DNA of 64,000 nt from G020348385 sp964538085 (GTDB lineage: Bacteria; Acidobacteriota; Aminicenantia; Aminicenantales; Aminicenantaceae), in the NCBI GenBank assembly GCA_964538085.1, contig CAZIDF010000018.1, forward strand, positions 1 to 64,000, given 5' to 3'. Below, piece by piece: positions 17,177-26,642 of this stretch (position 1 is the stretch's first letter; each line of letters opens with the position of its first letter). A program made the translations under genes and the position numbers. The notes under the pieces were generated by a model. It was given only the letters and a program-made list of their open reading frames with translations. It was not told the origin of the DNA and ran no database searches.

Positions 17177-18535
17177 CTATTCAGAGATGGTCTTGATGAA
17201 ATAAAGAATGATGAGTATCGCGATCGGTGACAAAAATTTTATAGAAAAGGACCAAAGGGCGCGTAGCTTAAAAAGGGGATTCCCGGAGAGGACTTCTTGT
17301 GTTGCGTTTTTCATTCCCCAGACATATCCCAAGAAAACACAGATCAAAAGAGCTCCGATCGGAAGAAACAGAGATAGAAAAATAAAGTCCATTTTACCCA
17401 TGAAATCGATCTTCGTGAAAAAAGCCATGCCTCCCGAAGAAAGGGCTGATGGAATTCCAAGGCAAAAGACAAACAGACCGACCAGGATCGCTGCCTTATA
17501 ACGCGACCAACTCCGTTCATCCACGAAATAAGCCACCGGAACTTCCAGGAGAGAGATGGTAGATGTTAGGGCGGCTATGGAAAACAGCAAGAAAAAAAGG
17601 GTTCCAAAAAGAGCTCCGCCTGGAATCTTTGAGAAGATGAGAGGCAGGACTTTGAAAACCAATCCTGGGCCGGCGGTAGGAGCGATTCCCGGGATGGCGA
17701 AGAGTGTGGGGAAGATGATGATACCGGCGAAAAATGCGATCAGCGTATCGAAAAAGCAAACCCACCCTGCTGAAGAGACAAGATTGTCTGATTTTGAAAT
17801 ATAGCTTCCGTAGGTCACCATGATTCCCATACCCAGGCTCAAGGAAAAAAAAGCTTGTCCCAGAGCGAAGAGAACGAGTTTCCCGCTCAGCAGTGAAAAA
17901 TCCGGTTTTAGATAAAACGTGATCCCTTGTTTGGCTCCCGGTAGCATCAAGGCTCGTATTGCCAAGTAAATAATCAGAATAAAGAGGATGGGCATCAGGA
18001 TTTTTGTCCACCGTTCGATGCCTCCTTTGATTCCCTTGGAAACGATGAATGTCGTGATCGTTATCATCACCAGGAAGAACAGGATGGTTTGAAGGGGATC
18101 TGCGCTGAACTCTGTGAATAACTTATCCGATAGTTCACTTGTCATGCCGGTTTTGAACGAGCCGGTTGCGGTTTTCACCAGGTATCCGGCCGACCACCCA
18201 GCGATCACTGTGTAGTAGGAAAGAATACACATGGCTGTCAAGATCCCGAAATAACCGATGAGCTTCCACAAGCTTCCCGGTTTTATGAATTTAAAGGCAC
18301 CGGCAGGATTTTTCTTGGTGTACCGGCCGATGACAAGTTCGGCCAGCATCACGGAAAATCCGATGAGAGCAACGGCCAATATGTAGACCAAAACAAAAAG
18401 CGCTCCCCCGTTCTGGCCAACCACCATCGGGAAACGCCAGATGTTTCCCAATCCGATAGCAGAGCCGGAGGCTGCAAACACAAAAGCGACTTTTGACCCC
18501 CAGGCTCCTCGCTGGATCAAATCCTGATTTTCCAT
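17177..18535 (-). CDS. NSS (SNF) family sodium-dependent amino-acid transporter
   Basis: A 452-residue LeuT-fold transporter. The signature of the unwound first membrane helix is clear (AASGSAIGLGNIWRFPMVVGQNGGALFVLVY), as are later NSS segments such as ALGQAFFSLSLGMGIMVTYGSY. About 12 membrane segments are expected. Bacterial members carry neutral or aromatic amino acids with sodium; the substrate here is not known. It closely resembles the next NSS gene upstream (18854-20221), so the pair is a tandem duplication split by copy B of the dispersed element. Confidence 0.93.
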   Translation of the reverse strand: MENQDLIQRGAWGSKVAFVFAASGSAIGLGNIWRFPMVVGQNGGALFVLVYILAVALIGFSVMLAELVIGRYTKKNPAGAFKFIKPGSLWKLIGYFGILTAMCILSYYTVIAGWSAGYLVKTATGSFKTGMTSELSDKLFTEFSADPLQTILFFLVMITITTFIVSKGIKGGIERWTKILMPILFILIIYLAIRALMLPGAKQGITFYLKPDFSLLSGKLVLFALGQAFFSLSLGMGIMVTYGSYISKSDNLVSSAGWVCFFDTLIAFFAGIIIFPTLFAIPGIAPTAGPGLVFKVLPLIFSKIPGGALFGTLFFLLFSIAALTSTISLLEVPVAYFVDERSWSRYKAAILVGLFVFCLGIPSALSSGGMAFFTKIDFMGKMDFIFLSLFLPIGALLICVFLGYVWGMKNATQEVLSGNPLFKLRALWSFSIKFLSPIAILIILYFIKTISE

Positions 18536-18680
18536 TTTTATCCTGTATTAATTACCACAATCACCATCGATTGGTAAAGAAATATTGAATGAATTATTTA
18601 AAAAAAATTCTGGCACTAACTTGCTTTAAAAACTCAATACAAAGAACAAAGTCATAATTTCTATCAGAATTTTTTCCCCT

Positions 18681-18829
18681 TCGGGTGAGCCAATATTGCT
18701 GGGCGGGGAGGGTCGGCGGCTACGCTGCAATCCATTCGCAGTATTCATATACAGCTTCATGAATCACTTCCTCGCATCCATTGATGATAGGGTGGGGCGG
18801 AGGGCCTCGACTCGTGAATAATTCATTAT
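18681..18829 (-). repeat. dispersed structured element, copy B
   Basis: This copy lies in the 318-base gap between the two NSS genes. On the minus strand the hairpin is ATTCAT(18764-18759)-gaagct-GTAT-atga-ATAC-tgcga-ATGGAT(18735-18730); the outer stem differs from the other copies yet still pairs, with one G-T wobble. The right edge GTGAATAATTCA (18814-18825) matches the terminal repeat of copy C. TCGGGTGAGCCAAT (18681-18694) matches copy A. A further TGAATTATTTA at 18590-18600 may be the other terminus, which would make this copy about 240 bases with an unrelated insert. The rest of the gap is AT-rich with no evident gene. Confidence 0.65.
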
Positions 18830-18853
18830 GAGGGGAGTCAAAAGGCTTAGCTG

Positions 18854-20221
18854 TCACCCTGTTAGCGTCCTGATAAAGATGAGGATCAGGATGATGACCA
18901 CAGGGGCCAAAAATTTAATATTGAATACCCAGATTGACTTGAAACGAAAGCGTGGATTCCCGAAAGAAATTTCTTTGAGGGCATTTTTGATCCGCCATAC
19001 ATAGCCTACAAAAATGCTGATGATCAATCCTCCAAGGGCGAGGACGATATTGCCGAACACGATGTCCATGTTTATTAGAAATTTCCACTTGGTGAAAATT
19101 TCTAATCCCCCTACCGACAATCCGGATGGGATCCCCAGCAAAAAACAGAACGATCCGACCAGAATGGCCGCTTTTTTTCGCGACCAGTTTTTTTCATCCA
19201 CAAAGTAGGCCACCGGAACTTCCAGCATAGATATAGTCGAAGTCAAGGCGGCCACCAGAATGAGAAAGAAAAAAAGCACCCCAAAGATGTACCCCCCAGG
19301 GATCTTCGAGATAATGATCGGGAAGACCTGGAACATCAGGCCTGAGTCGGCGACGAATTTATCCGGGGTGATTCCCGGCGTGGCGAACAGGGTCGGGAAG
19401 ATGATGAATCCTGTCAAAAGGGCGACCAACGTCGTGGAAAAGCAAACCCAGCCGGCTGAAGTGACGAGATTGTCTTTTTTGGATAAATAACTGGCATAGG
19501 TTATCATGGTGCCGACGCCGATGCTCAATGAAAAGAAGGCCTGCCCGATGCCGAAAAAAATCACTTTTGTCGTCAGCTTGGAAAAGTCAGGCTTGAGATA
19601 AAAGGCAAGTCCCGTACCCGCTCCCGGCAGAGTCACGGCTCTCAGGGCTAGCAAGATGATCAACCCGAACAATATGGGCATTAGAATTTTTGACCATCTT
19701 TCGATGCCCGCTTTGACTCCCTTGGAAATCACAAAGGTTGTCAGCCCTATGATCACGAGAAGACAGAAAAGGACCTCGACGGGCTTGGAGGCGAAATTCT
19801 GGAATATGGCATCCGATTCCTGCCATGATATCTCTCCCTTGAACACCCCGCCGATCGTTTTGTAAAAATACCCAAAGGCCCACCCGGCGATAATCCCATA
19901 ATAGGAAAGGATGCAGGCACAACCGAAAACACCCATGTACCCGGCCAGTTTCCAGGGTGTTCGCGGTTTGATGGCTTCGTAGGCACCAACGGGATTTTTT
20001 GCCGTGTGTCTTCCGAGAGTGAATTCGGCCAGCATCACCGTGAACCCGATCAATACAACAGCGACGATGTAAACCAAGACGAAAATAGCCCCGCCATTCA
20101 ATCCTGTCATCAACGGGAATCGCCAAATGCTTCCCAATCCGATGGCCGAACCGGATGCGGCAAAAATGAAAGCGAGCTTAGAACCCCAACTGCCTCGCTT
20201 CGAATCTTCCTGATATTCCAT
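18854..20221 (-). CDS. NSS (SNF) family sodium-dependent amino-acid transporter, second copy
   Basis: A 455-residue LeuT-fold transporter, paralogous along its whole length to the gene at 17177-18535: GSAIGLGSIWRFPLMTG near the N-terminus, GIGQAFFSLSIGVGTMITYASY in the middle, and a shared LTSTISMLEVPVAYFVDE. The two copies differ mainly in loops and in the first-helix residues (GNIWRFPMV against GSIWRFPLM), so substrate specificity may differ. GAGGAG precedes the ATG. It is divergent from the flavodiiron gene. Confidence 0.93.
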   Translation of the reverse strand: MEYQEDSKRGSWGSKLAFIFAASGSAIGLGSIWRFPLMTGLNGGAIFVLVYIVAVVLIGFTVMLAEFTLGRHTAKNPVGAYEAIKPRTPWKLAGYMGVFGCACILSYYGIIAGWAFGYFYKTIGGVFKGEISWQESDAIFQNFASKPVEVLFCLLVIIGLTTFVISKGVKAGIERWSKILMPILFGLIILLALRAVTLPGAGTGLAFYLKPDFSKLTTKVIFFGIGQAFFSLSIGVGTMITYASYLSKKDNLVTSAGWVCFSTTLVALLTGFIIFPTLFATPGITPDKFVADSGLMFQVFPIIISKIPGGYIFGVLFFFLILVAALTSTISMLEVPVAYFVDEKNWSRKKAAILVGSFCFLLGIPSGLSVGGLEIFTKWKFLINMDIVFGNIVLALGGLIISIFVGYVWRIKNALKEISFGNPRFRFKSIWVFNIKFLAPVVIILILIFIRTLTG

Positions 20222-20283
20222 TTTTTGTCTCCTCTACTTTTAGCACAAAAGTTCTCTAGATAAAAGGGTCTGGTTCTACTTTT

Positions 20284-20312
20284 TTGGAACGTCTTCGATT
20301 TTTTGTTAGAAT
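20284..20312 (+). promoter_or_regulatory. sigma-70-type promoter of the flavodiiron gene
   Basis: TTGGAA (20284-20289) and TAGAAT (20307-20312) are spaced by 17 bases and lie about 30 bases before the ATG at 20344, which has its own GAGGAGG site. Confidence 0.6.
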
Positions 20313-20343
20313 AGAAGGTCATTTTGAATGAGGAGGTTCTTAG

Positions 20344-21546
20344 ATGCCGGCTGTATCGATAAAACCTGATATCTACTGGATCGGTTTGAACGACAGGATC
20401 ACGGATCTTTTCGAAGGACTGTGGCCCATCACTAAAGAAGGGGTCACCTACAATTCATATCTGATCGACGATGAAAAAAAAGTCATCATCGATCTGATGA
20501 AATCGTTCAAGGGGGACGAATATTTTGCCCAGATAGATGAGATCACGGATGTGTCCAAGATCGACTACATCATCATAAATCACATGGAGCCTGACCATAC
20601 GGGTCTTCTTCGAACCTTGAGGAGGATTTCGCCTGATGTTACTCTCATCGGTTCTGCTAAAACGAAAAAGTTGTTGGAAGATTTTTATTCCATACGGAAA
20701 AATGTCGAGGTTGTCAATGATGGAGACACGCTTTCATTGGGGAAGCGGACCCTGCAGTTTTTCATGACTCCGTTTTTGCATTGGCCTGAGACCATGATGA
20801 CCTATGAACCATCGGAACGCCTCCTTTTTTCTTGTGATGCATTCGGAGGTTATGGAGCTATCCGGGGTGCCATATTCGATGACCTTTGCGAAAATCCCGA
20901 TTTCTACGAGAAAGAGGCCCTTCGCTATTATGTCAACATTGTTGCGAATTATAGTCCGAGGGTTTTGTCGGCTATCGAAAAATTGGCGGATGTTCCAGTG
21001 GATGTGATCGCGCCCTCCCATGGTCTTATCTGGAGAAAAAATTCCTCGCGCATCGTGGATTTGTACAAGAAGTGGGCAGAGTGTGAATCAGGAAAGACAG
21101 AACCGGGAATCACGCTTGTTTATGGCTCGATGTACGGGAATACCGAAGTTGTGATGAACGCTGTGGCACAAGGAATCTCCAGGGCGGGCATTTCCGTCGA
21201 GATTTTCGATGCCGCCCGCACCCACGTGAGCTACATCCTTCCTTCTCTTTGGACAAAAAAGGCTGTTATGATCGGAGCCCCTACCTATGAAGTTTCTCTT
21301 TTTCCTCCCATGGCGGATGTTTTGAATATGGCAGTGAGAAAACGGGTCAAAAACAAAAAGGCCGCCTATTTTGGCAGCCATGGATGGAGCGGAGGGGCCT
21401 TAAAAGAGATGCAGAAGATCGTAGAGCCTTTGAAATGGGATCTTATGGACACCTTTGAATTCCTCGGGGCTCCCTCGGAAGAGGACATCAAGAAGGCAGA
21501 AGAATTCGGGGCTCGATTTGCCGAGGCTGTGAAAAAGGAAGAATAA
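20344..21546 (+). CDS. FprA-type flavodiiron protein
   Basis: A 400-residue A-type flavoprotein. The N-terminal metallo-beta-lactamase-like domain carries the diiron motif HMEPDHTG (H-x-E-x-D) near residue 80 and further ligands in FLHWPETMMTY and SHGLIWR. A C-terminal flavodoxin domain begins near residue 255 (LVYGSMYGNTEVVMNAVAQGI). No rubredoxin domain is fused. Such cytoplasmic enzymes reduce O2 to water or NO to N2O and are typical of anaerobes coping with oxygen or nitric oxide stress. It is preceded by a clear ribosome-binding site. Confidence 0.95.
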   Translation: MPAVSIKPDIYWIGLNDRITDLFEGLWPITKEGVTYNSYLIDDEKKVIIDLMKSFKGDEYFAQIDEITDVSKIDYIIINHMEPDHTGLLRTLRRISPDVTLIGSAKTKKLLEDFYSIRKNVEVVNDGDTLSLGKRTLQFFMTPFLHWPETMMTYEPSERLLFSCDAFGGYGAIRGAIFDDLCENPDFYEKEALRYYVNIVANYSPRVLSAIEKLADVPVDVIAPSHGLIWRKNSSRIVDLYKKWAECESGKTEPGITLVYGSMYGNTEVVMNAVAQGISRAGISVEIFDAARTHVSYILPSLWTKKAVMIGAPTYEVSLFPPMADVLNMAVRKRVKNKKAAYFGSHGWSGGALKEMQKIVEPLKWDLMDTFEFLGAPSEEDIKKAEEFGARFAEAVKKEE

Positions 21547-21612
21547 CCACTTCCCCTCCTCCTCGACGACTAAAGCTCGGTGGATTTAAACTCTTTTCAT
21601 GTACAAGGAGCG

Positions 21613-22947
21613 ATGAGATTGAACATACCCAAAAAGAAGCAAGTTATTAAGCGCAGGGATTTCTTGAAATGGACAGGAAGCGGGCTCGCATTCTCTGCCT
21701 TGCGCCCTTTCCGCTCGATTGCACAAATTGAATCGCCCGCAGGAAACGACTTGTTTTGGGTCAAGGAGATTCCCTATCATCCCTTTGTCGGTAAGCTGGG
21801 ATCGAATGCCCATGCGGGTGTGGAATGTCTCCTCCATCTTATGGGGAGTAAAGGACTGAAGTTTTATCGTTCAGAGTTGCTCTCTGAGCTTTGCGGTCCG
21901 GCTGGATTGATCGAGGCGACGGATGTGGTTTTGCTCAAGGTCAATGCCCAATGGAAATACAGAGGGTGCACAAACATCGATCTTGTGCGCGGTGTGATCC
22001 AGAGGATTTTGGACCATCCCGATGGTTTTATCGGCGAAGTGGTGGTAATCGAAAACGGCCAGGGAAGGGGAAGTTTTTATTGCGATAGGATGTATGCGAG
22101 TAATAATAATGCCATTTATCCTGACGATCGAATTCATGCCAATGCAGAGAATGAAAACCATCATTATATGTATCTGGTGAATGATGTGTTCGATGACCCT
22201 AGAGTTTCTTGTTATCTCTTGGATCCGATCCGATCGATGTTTATCGACGATTCCGATCATTTCACGGATGGCTACCGAATCTTTCAAAATGTGTCTTATC
22301 CGTGCTTCACAACGGCCGGTGGACGGCGGATTGAATTGCGTGAAGGAATCTGGAATGGCGATGGCTACCGAGATAACGTCAAATTGATAAATATTCCTGT
22401 TCTTAAACATCATGACAAAAATGGTTCGGAGATCACGGCATCCCTAAAACACTTCTATGGGATCCTCTCCATGGCGGATGGCCAATCCAAATTTCGGCAT
22501 TACAGCGGATTGGGTAAGACTTGTGGGAAGATGGTGGCCTCTGTTAGAACACCTGTTTTGAACATTATCGATGCCATTTGGGTATCGCATTTGAGTTTGA
22601 AGGGCTATCCACAAGAAACGACCTTTAGGGCAAACCAACTCCTGGCAAGCCAGGATCCTGTCGCGCTGGATTATTGGGCGTCCAAGTATATCATGTATCC
22701 CATCGATTGGAACGAAAGGCACCATCCTGATTTCCCCGGTATCGACCGCTGGCTTAGCGATGCAAGAAATGCCATAAACCAGGAGGGAGGACTTTATCGT
22801 CCTGAGCAGGGTGTCTTCATCGATAAAACGACGAAGAATGAATGGGAAATGAATGTCTACGACCAAAACACCCCGCTGTTCATTCGGCAAAAACTCGAAG
22901 AGATCAATGAAAGCATTTTGTCGAAAAGACGTTTTATTATCAAATAA
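21613..22947 (+). CDS. Tat-exported DUF362 family protein
   Basis: About 444 residues. The N-terminus carries a twin-arginine signal (KRRDFLKWTGSGLAFSAL), implying export of a folded, perhaps cofactor-bearing protein. The DUF362 domain follows, with LKVNAQWKYRGCTNIDLVRGV, LINIPVLKHH and ITASLKHFYGILS. Some DUF362 proteins carry ferredoxin domains; none is seen here. The function is unknown. I choose ATG 21613, next to AAGGAG (21605-21610) although the spacing is short; a GTG at 21580 is the alternative. It is co-oriented with the flavodiiron gene but separated by 66 bases. Confidence 0.75.
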   Translation: MRLNIPKKKQVIKRRDFLKWTGSGLAFSALRPFRSIAQIESPAGNDLFWVKEIPYHPFVGKLGSNAHAGVECLLHLMGSKGLKFYRSELLSELCGPAGLIEATDVVLLKVNAQWKYRGCTNIDLVRGVIQRILDHPDGFIGEVVVIENGQGRGSFYCDRMYASNNNAIYPDDRIHANAENENHHYMYLVNDVFDDPRVSCYLLDPIRSMFIDDSDHFTDGYRIFQNVSYPCFTTAGGRRIELREGIWNGDGYRDNVKLINIPVLKHHDKNGSEITASLKHFYGILSMADGQSKFRHYSGLGKTCGKMVASVRTPVLNIIDAIWVSHLSLKGYPQETTFRANQLLASQDPVALDYWASKYIMYPIDWNERHHPDFPGIDRWLSDARNAINQEGGLYRPEQGVFIDKTTKNEWEMNVYDQNTPLFIRQKLEEINESILSKRRFIIK

Positions 22948-23077
22948 ACGTTTATTCTCCTCCTAATTCCAACTTATTGCCTGCAGACTGGGGAAGAATC
23001 TTGCGCACATTTCCTGCTTTTAAACGTCGAGCTAAATGTGGTAATATACCTGAAGATTCGCTGTAACGAGGTCCAAT

Positions 23078-23539
23078 ATGGGGTCTGATTGGAAAAAAGA
23101 TCTAGCTACATTTTTTGAAGAACACGCAATCATCGAAACGAGCAAAAAAGAGACGCTCGATGATTTTGATCAGTTTTGCGAGTTTATCGCTGAACCGGCG
23201 TTTGAAAAATTGTCGGAAGCGCTGAAAGATTTTGGCATCGCATCAAAATCCCAAAAGACTCGGGGAAAATCCATCACATTCACCATAAATTTTCCTGGCT
23301 CTCGGATAGACAACTTTCATTATTCCATTTGCCTTCCGAAAAATTCTATCGAGTTGAGATTAGCCTTACGAATAAGGGGAAGGAAAGACAAAGGGAGCAT
23401 CATGGAAGAGAAACCATTGCCCTTCATTGATGGCATAATTCCTGCGGGTGTTCTGAAGTTGAAAAAAGAAGATATTATTCAAGACATCATCCGTCACTAC
23501 CGTGATTTTGTCCTCGAAGCGCTGACCTCCTCTCGATAG
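23078..23539 (+). CDS. unknown protein of 153 residues
   Basis: A soluble acidic-to-basic protein with an N-terminal helical segment (WKKDLATFFEEHAIIE), CEFIAEPAFEKLSEALKDFG, a beta-strand core (KSITFTINFPG, FHYSICLPKN, IELRLALRIRG) and a C-terminal helix. It looks like a compact alpha/beta protein. No signal peptide or catalytic motif is evident and I do not recognise the family. The ATG is preceded by GAGG seven bases upstream. Confidence 0.6.
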   Translation: MGSDWKKDLATFFEEHAIIETSKKETLDDFDQFCEFIAEPAFEKLSEALKDFGIASKSQKTRGKSITFTINFPGSRIDNFHYSICLPKNSIELRLALRIRGRKDKGSIMEEKPLPFIDGIIPAGVLKLKKEDIIQDIIRHYRDFVLEALTSSR

Positions 23540-23633
23540 AACTCTCCCCTCTAGCCTTTTTATTTTTCGCTTGAGTCATACTCGAGAAAATTTGAATAGT
23601 GAAGAAACTTCTGCTACCTTGTTTTCTTTTGTC

Positions 23634-24812
23634 ATGGATAAAAAACTACCCAAACAGATCTATTCCATTCAGCTCCTGGTTTTGTTTTCCTATTCTTCTT
23701 TGGCGGTCCTCACATTGCTTCCCCTTTTCTTCGAACACTTGAACGGCAGTCCCCGTCAGATTGGATTTTTGATCGGCATTTTTTCCTTCGCCTCCTTTCT
23801 ATCCCGACCCTTTGGAGGCTGGCTTCTCAGCCGGACGAATCCACGCAGGGTTATGCTGGCAGGTCTTATCATGGTCCTGATCTCTTTGAGCCTCCACCTT
23901 CTGGTTCGACGGCTTGACTGGTTTATCATTTTCCTGCGAATTTTCCACGGAATCGGATTTTCTCTTTTAATAATTGCCGCACTTCTGCTTGCGGTTTTGG
24001 CCGTTCGGGAGGATTTGAGAACGTATGCAATCGGAGTGGTATCCACGGGTTTCCTGCTTCCGCTTCTTGTGGTTCCTGCTTTGAGCGAAGAAGTCATAAA
24101 AAGATATGGCTTTCTTTTCTATTTTCTCACAGCCATTGTTTTTGCGGCGATTCCCTTGATATTTGCCTTTTTCCAGAAGTTTCCTTTGCCCAGAGAGACG
24201 ATGGACGATGGGCTCGCAAGCACCGGCTTTTTCAGCTTGTTGAGACAGAAAAGGATCCTTTTTGTCTTTCTTTTGACCTTCGTTTTCGAGGTCGCATTGA
24301 GCGCCAGCTTCAGTTTTGTTCCTTTGCTGGCTAACGAAGATCTTTCCATTAGAGCTGGCTATTTTTACACTAGCTTGGGAATGACGGCTGTATTCATGCG
24401 TTTATTCGGAGGACGGAGGTTGAAATTCTGGGGAAATCCCAAGTTGCTGCTTCCGGCATTGTACTTGCTGAGCGCCGGGGCTGTTTTGGTTTATGTGTCC
24501 AAAAGTGGAGGAATGCTTGCTTTGTCAGGGATAGTCTGGGGCTTGGGCACAGGGGTCCTCTACCCCCACCTTTCTGCTCTGAGCGTGGAAGGTGTTGGGA
24601 CCAGGAATAAAGGCAAGGCGCTAAGCCTGTTTGCATCATCGGTCGATTTGGGTTTTGCCCTAGGCCCCATCATTTTTGGATGTCTCTCCCAGGCGCTTGG
24701 AGTGAGAGGAGCTTTTTTGCCCCTTGCTCTGATCATCTTTGTCTCATCCACTGGGATCATGCTATGGGGGAGGTCTTCGTTGGCGAGTCCCCTACCCGAA
24801 ACCAGCCCCTGA
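23634..24812 (+). CDS. major facilitator superfamily transporter
   Basis: About 392 residues in twelve hydrophobic segments. MFS hallmarks include the loop 2-3 motif RPFGGWLLSRTNPRRVML and the matching second-half loop MRLFGGRRLKFWGNP. The half-and-half organisation is that of drug or metabolite exporters; the substrate is unknown. No good ribosome-binding site precedes ATG 23634; an in-frame TTG at 23571 would add 21 polar residues. The stop abuts the convergent radical SAM gene with no gap. Confidence 0.85.
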   Translation: MDKKLPKQIYSIQLLVLFSYSSLAVLTLLPLFFEHLNGSPRQIGFLIGIFSFASFLSRPFGGWLLSRTNPRRVMLAGLIMVLISLSLHLLVRRLDWFIIFLRIFHGIGFSLLIIAALLLAVLAVREDLRTYAIGVVSTGFLLPLLVVPALSEEVIKRYGFLFYFLTAIVFAAIPLIFAFFQKFPLPRETMDDGLASTGFFSLLRQKRILFVFLLTFVFEVALSASFSFVPLLANEDLSIRAGYFYTSLGMTAVFMRLFGGRRLKFWGNPKLLLPALYLLSAGAVLVYVSKSGGMLALSGIVWGLGTGVLYPHLSALSVEGVGTRNKGKALSLFASSVDLGFALGPIIFGCLSQALGVRGAFLPLALIIFVSSTGIMLWGRSSLASPLPETSP

Positions 24813-25757
24813 TCAGAACCAAACGAGACGAAGTCTCTCTTTCTTGTCCAGCCGGGTTATGCCCTCTTTTTTGGCTATGGCGATGGCTTGGCTGTATTCC
24901 TCGGATGAGATCGTCCGGCGGAGAGGGGAATCCAATGGGATATTTCCGCAAGGCTGGTATTGATCCATGATGTTGACGTAGGTATTTTTGGAGATTTTTT
25001 CGGCAAGAAACCGCATGATATCTTTTGTTCCGGCCAAGCCGTTGGGAAGCACCAGGTGACGAACGAGGAGGCCTCTGAGCGCCAGGCCCTTTTCATCGAT
25101 CCTGAGATCGCCTACCTGACGGAACATCTCTTTTAATGCCTTTTTGGCTATCGCTGGATAGTCAGGGGCATGGGAGTATTCTTGGGAGATTTTCCCCAGA
25201 CTGTATTTGAAATCCGGCATGTAGATATCGAAAACTCCGTCGAGAAGCCTGAGAGTTTTCACCGAATCATAACCTCCCGTGTTATAAACCAGCGGTACGT
25301 TCAATCCCATTTCAATAGCTCGGGGAAGGGCTTTGAGGATTTGAGGGACAAAGTGGGTTGGGCTGACAAAATTGATGTTGTGACATCCCCTTCTTTGCAG
25401 CCCCACCATCACATCAGCCAGTTGCTGGACGGATATTTTTACGCCATCACCGGAGTGGCTTATGGAGTAGTTTTGGCAATAAAGGCACCCGAGGTTGCAG
25501 TGAGTGAGGAAGATTGTTCCTGAACCATGCTGCCCGACCAGGGGGCTTTCTTCGCCGAAATGAGGGGATTGCGAGCTCACTTCCGGCAAGTATCCAGCTC
25601 CGCAAAAACCCAGTTCATCGCGGGTGCGGTCGACACCACACTTACGAGGACAAACAGCGCAGGCCTTGAGCATATGGTGAGCCTTGTGTGCGAGATCGGG
25701 AAAAAGCCCTTTTTCGTACGTTTTTAAATAGGCCGGGGCAAAAGTTTCCGATGGCAT
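24813..25757 (-). CDS. radical SAM protein of the putative pyruvate formate-lyase activase group
   Basis: A 314-residue enzyme. The radical SAM cluster motif is THCNLGCLYCQNY (C-x3-C-x2-C) near residue 86. It is preceded by CAVCPRKCGVDR, an extra cysteine group typical of this COG1313-type family, and followed by NFVSPTHFVPQI and VYNTGGYDS. The family is annotated as PFL-activating-like, but its true substrates are largely unknown. No pyruvate formate-lyase gene is nearby, so that role is not supported here. Confidence 0.85.
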   Translation of the reverse strand: MPSETFAPAYLKTYEKGLFPDLAHKAHHMLKACAVCPRKCGVDRTRDELGFCGAGYLPEVSSQSPHFGEESPLVGQHGSGTIFLTHCNLGCLYCQNYSISHSGDGVKISVQQLADVMVGLQRRGCHNINFVSPTHFVPQILKALPRAIEMGLNVPLVYNTGGYDSVKTLRLLDGVFDIYMPDFKYSLGKISQEYSHAPDYPAIAKKALKEMFRQVGDLRIDEKGLALRGLLVRHLVLPNGLAGTKDIMRFLAEKISKNTYVNIMDQYQPCGNIPLDSPLRRTISSEEYSQAIAIAKKEGITRLDKKERLRLVWF

Positions 25758-25805
25758 TTTTTTTGATTATAACATATGTTTTTCCCTCTATGATGGCATG
25801 ATATC

Positions 25806-25834
25806 TTGTTTTTTTCGTGCCCTGAGGATATAAA
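25806..25834 (+). promoter_or_regulatory. promoter placed for a nearly leaderless pgeF message
   Basis: TTGTTT (25806-25811) and TATAAA (25829-25834) are spaced by 17 bases. The -10 element ends only nine bases before the pgeF ATG (25844), so transcription would start within about five bases of it, and no strong ribosome-binding site is present. Confidence 0.45.
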
Positions 25835-25843
25835 AGAACGAGA

Positions 25844-26554
25844 ATGAAATTCGAGCTTAATCCATTTTTTTCCATACTTGAGTGGAATAGCCTGCCTTTC
25901 CTTGTCCACGGTTTTGGCGATAAGTTTTGGGAAATAAAGGACATGCTGGCCCATCCCCGGCTGCAGAATTTCCAGCATCTTTTTTTGCGCCAGGTGCATT
26001 CGGACATTCTTCACGTCGTCGATGTGGTTCCTGAAGAGATGCTATCTGGAGATGCCCTGCTGACGGACAAACCAGGCTTGCTCCTTGTCATCAAAACAGC
26101 GGACTGTCTCCCAGTTTTGATGGTGGATCCAGAAAAAAAAGTCATCGCTGCCGTCCATTGTGGCTGGAAGAGTACGAGCCAGAGGTTGGCCCAAAAAGTT
26201 GTCAAGAGAATGGAGGATCACTATCAATGTGATCCTTCTTCCCTTCTGGCCGCCCTCGGTCCGTGCATTGGGAAAGGCTGTTATGAAGTGGGAGCGGAAG
26301 TCAGGCGGGAATTCGAAGCCAGGAAATTGAAGGAGGATGTGTTTCTTCCCCACCCCCTCCATGTCGGGAAATATTATCTCGATCTGCGGTTATCAAATAA
26401 ACACCAGCTAATGGAGGAAGGAGTTCAGGGATCGAACATCGCGATAGTGGATTTGTGTTCCCATTGCGAGGATAGTCTTCTTTCCTATCGCCGATCTCCA
26501 CAATTAGAAGGCCGGATGTTGAGTTTCATCGGATTGTCCTCCTTAGTGAGTTGA
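25844..26554 (+). CDS. pgeF: peptidoglycan editing factor / YfiH-LACC1 family protein
   Basis: A 236-residue protein with the family's metal-site motifs RQVHSD (near 47), TADCLP, AAVHCGWKS and LGPCIGKGCYEVG. Homologues have been described as purine nucleoside phosphorylase/adenosine deaminase-like enzymes and, in E. coli, as PgeF, which prevents mis-incorporation of L-serine in peptidoglycan. It acts in the cytoplasm. It is followed by purC after 88 bases. Confidence 0.9.
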   Translation: MKFELNPFFSILEWNSLPFLVHGFGDKFWEIKDMLAHPRLQNFQHLFLRQVHSDILHVVDVVPEEMLSGDALLTDKPGLLLVIKTADCLPVLMVDPEKKVIAAVHCGWKSTSQRLAQKVVKRMEDHYQCDPSSLLAALGPCIGKGCYEVGAEVRREFEARKLKEDVFLPHPLHVGKYYLDLRLSNKHQLMEEGVQGSNIAIVDLCSHCEDSLLSYRRSPQLEGRMLSFIGLSSLVS

Positions 26555-26642
26555 CTGCAGAGCATTTTTGTTGATTTTTCATTCCATTTTTCTTATCCTT
26601 AATCTACTCCGTGATACTAAACTTCTTTACAAGGAAAAAAGA

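Noticed and set aside
18541..18680. A further gene or transcript in the AT-rich part of the NSS gap.
   Set aside because: No ribosome-binding site, frame of useful length or stable hairpin was seen.
24813..25757. Annotation as a true pyruvate formate-lyase activase.
   Set aside because: No glycyl-radical enzyme gene is nearby and the extra CxxC-type cysteines place it in the broader uncharacterised group.
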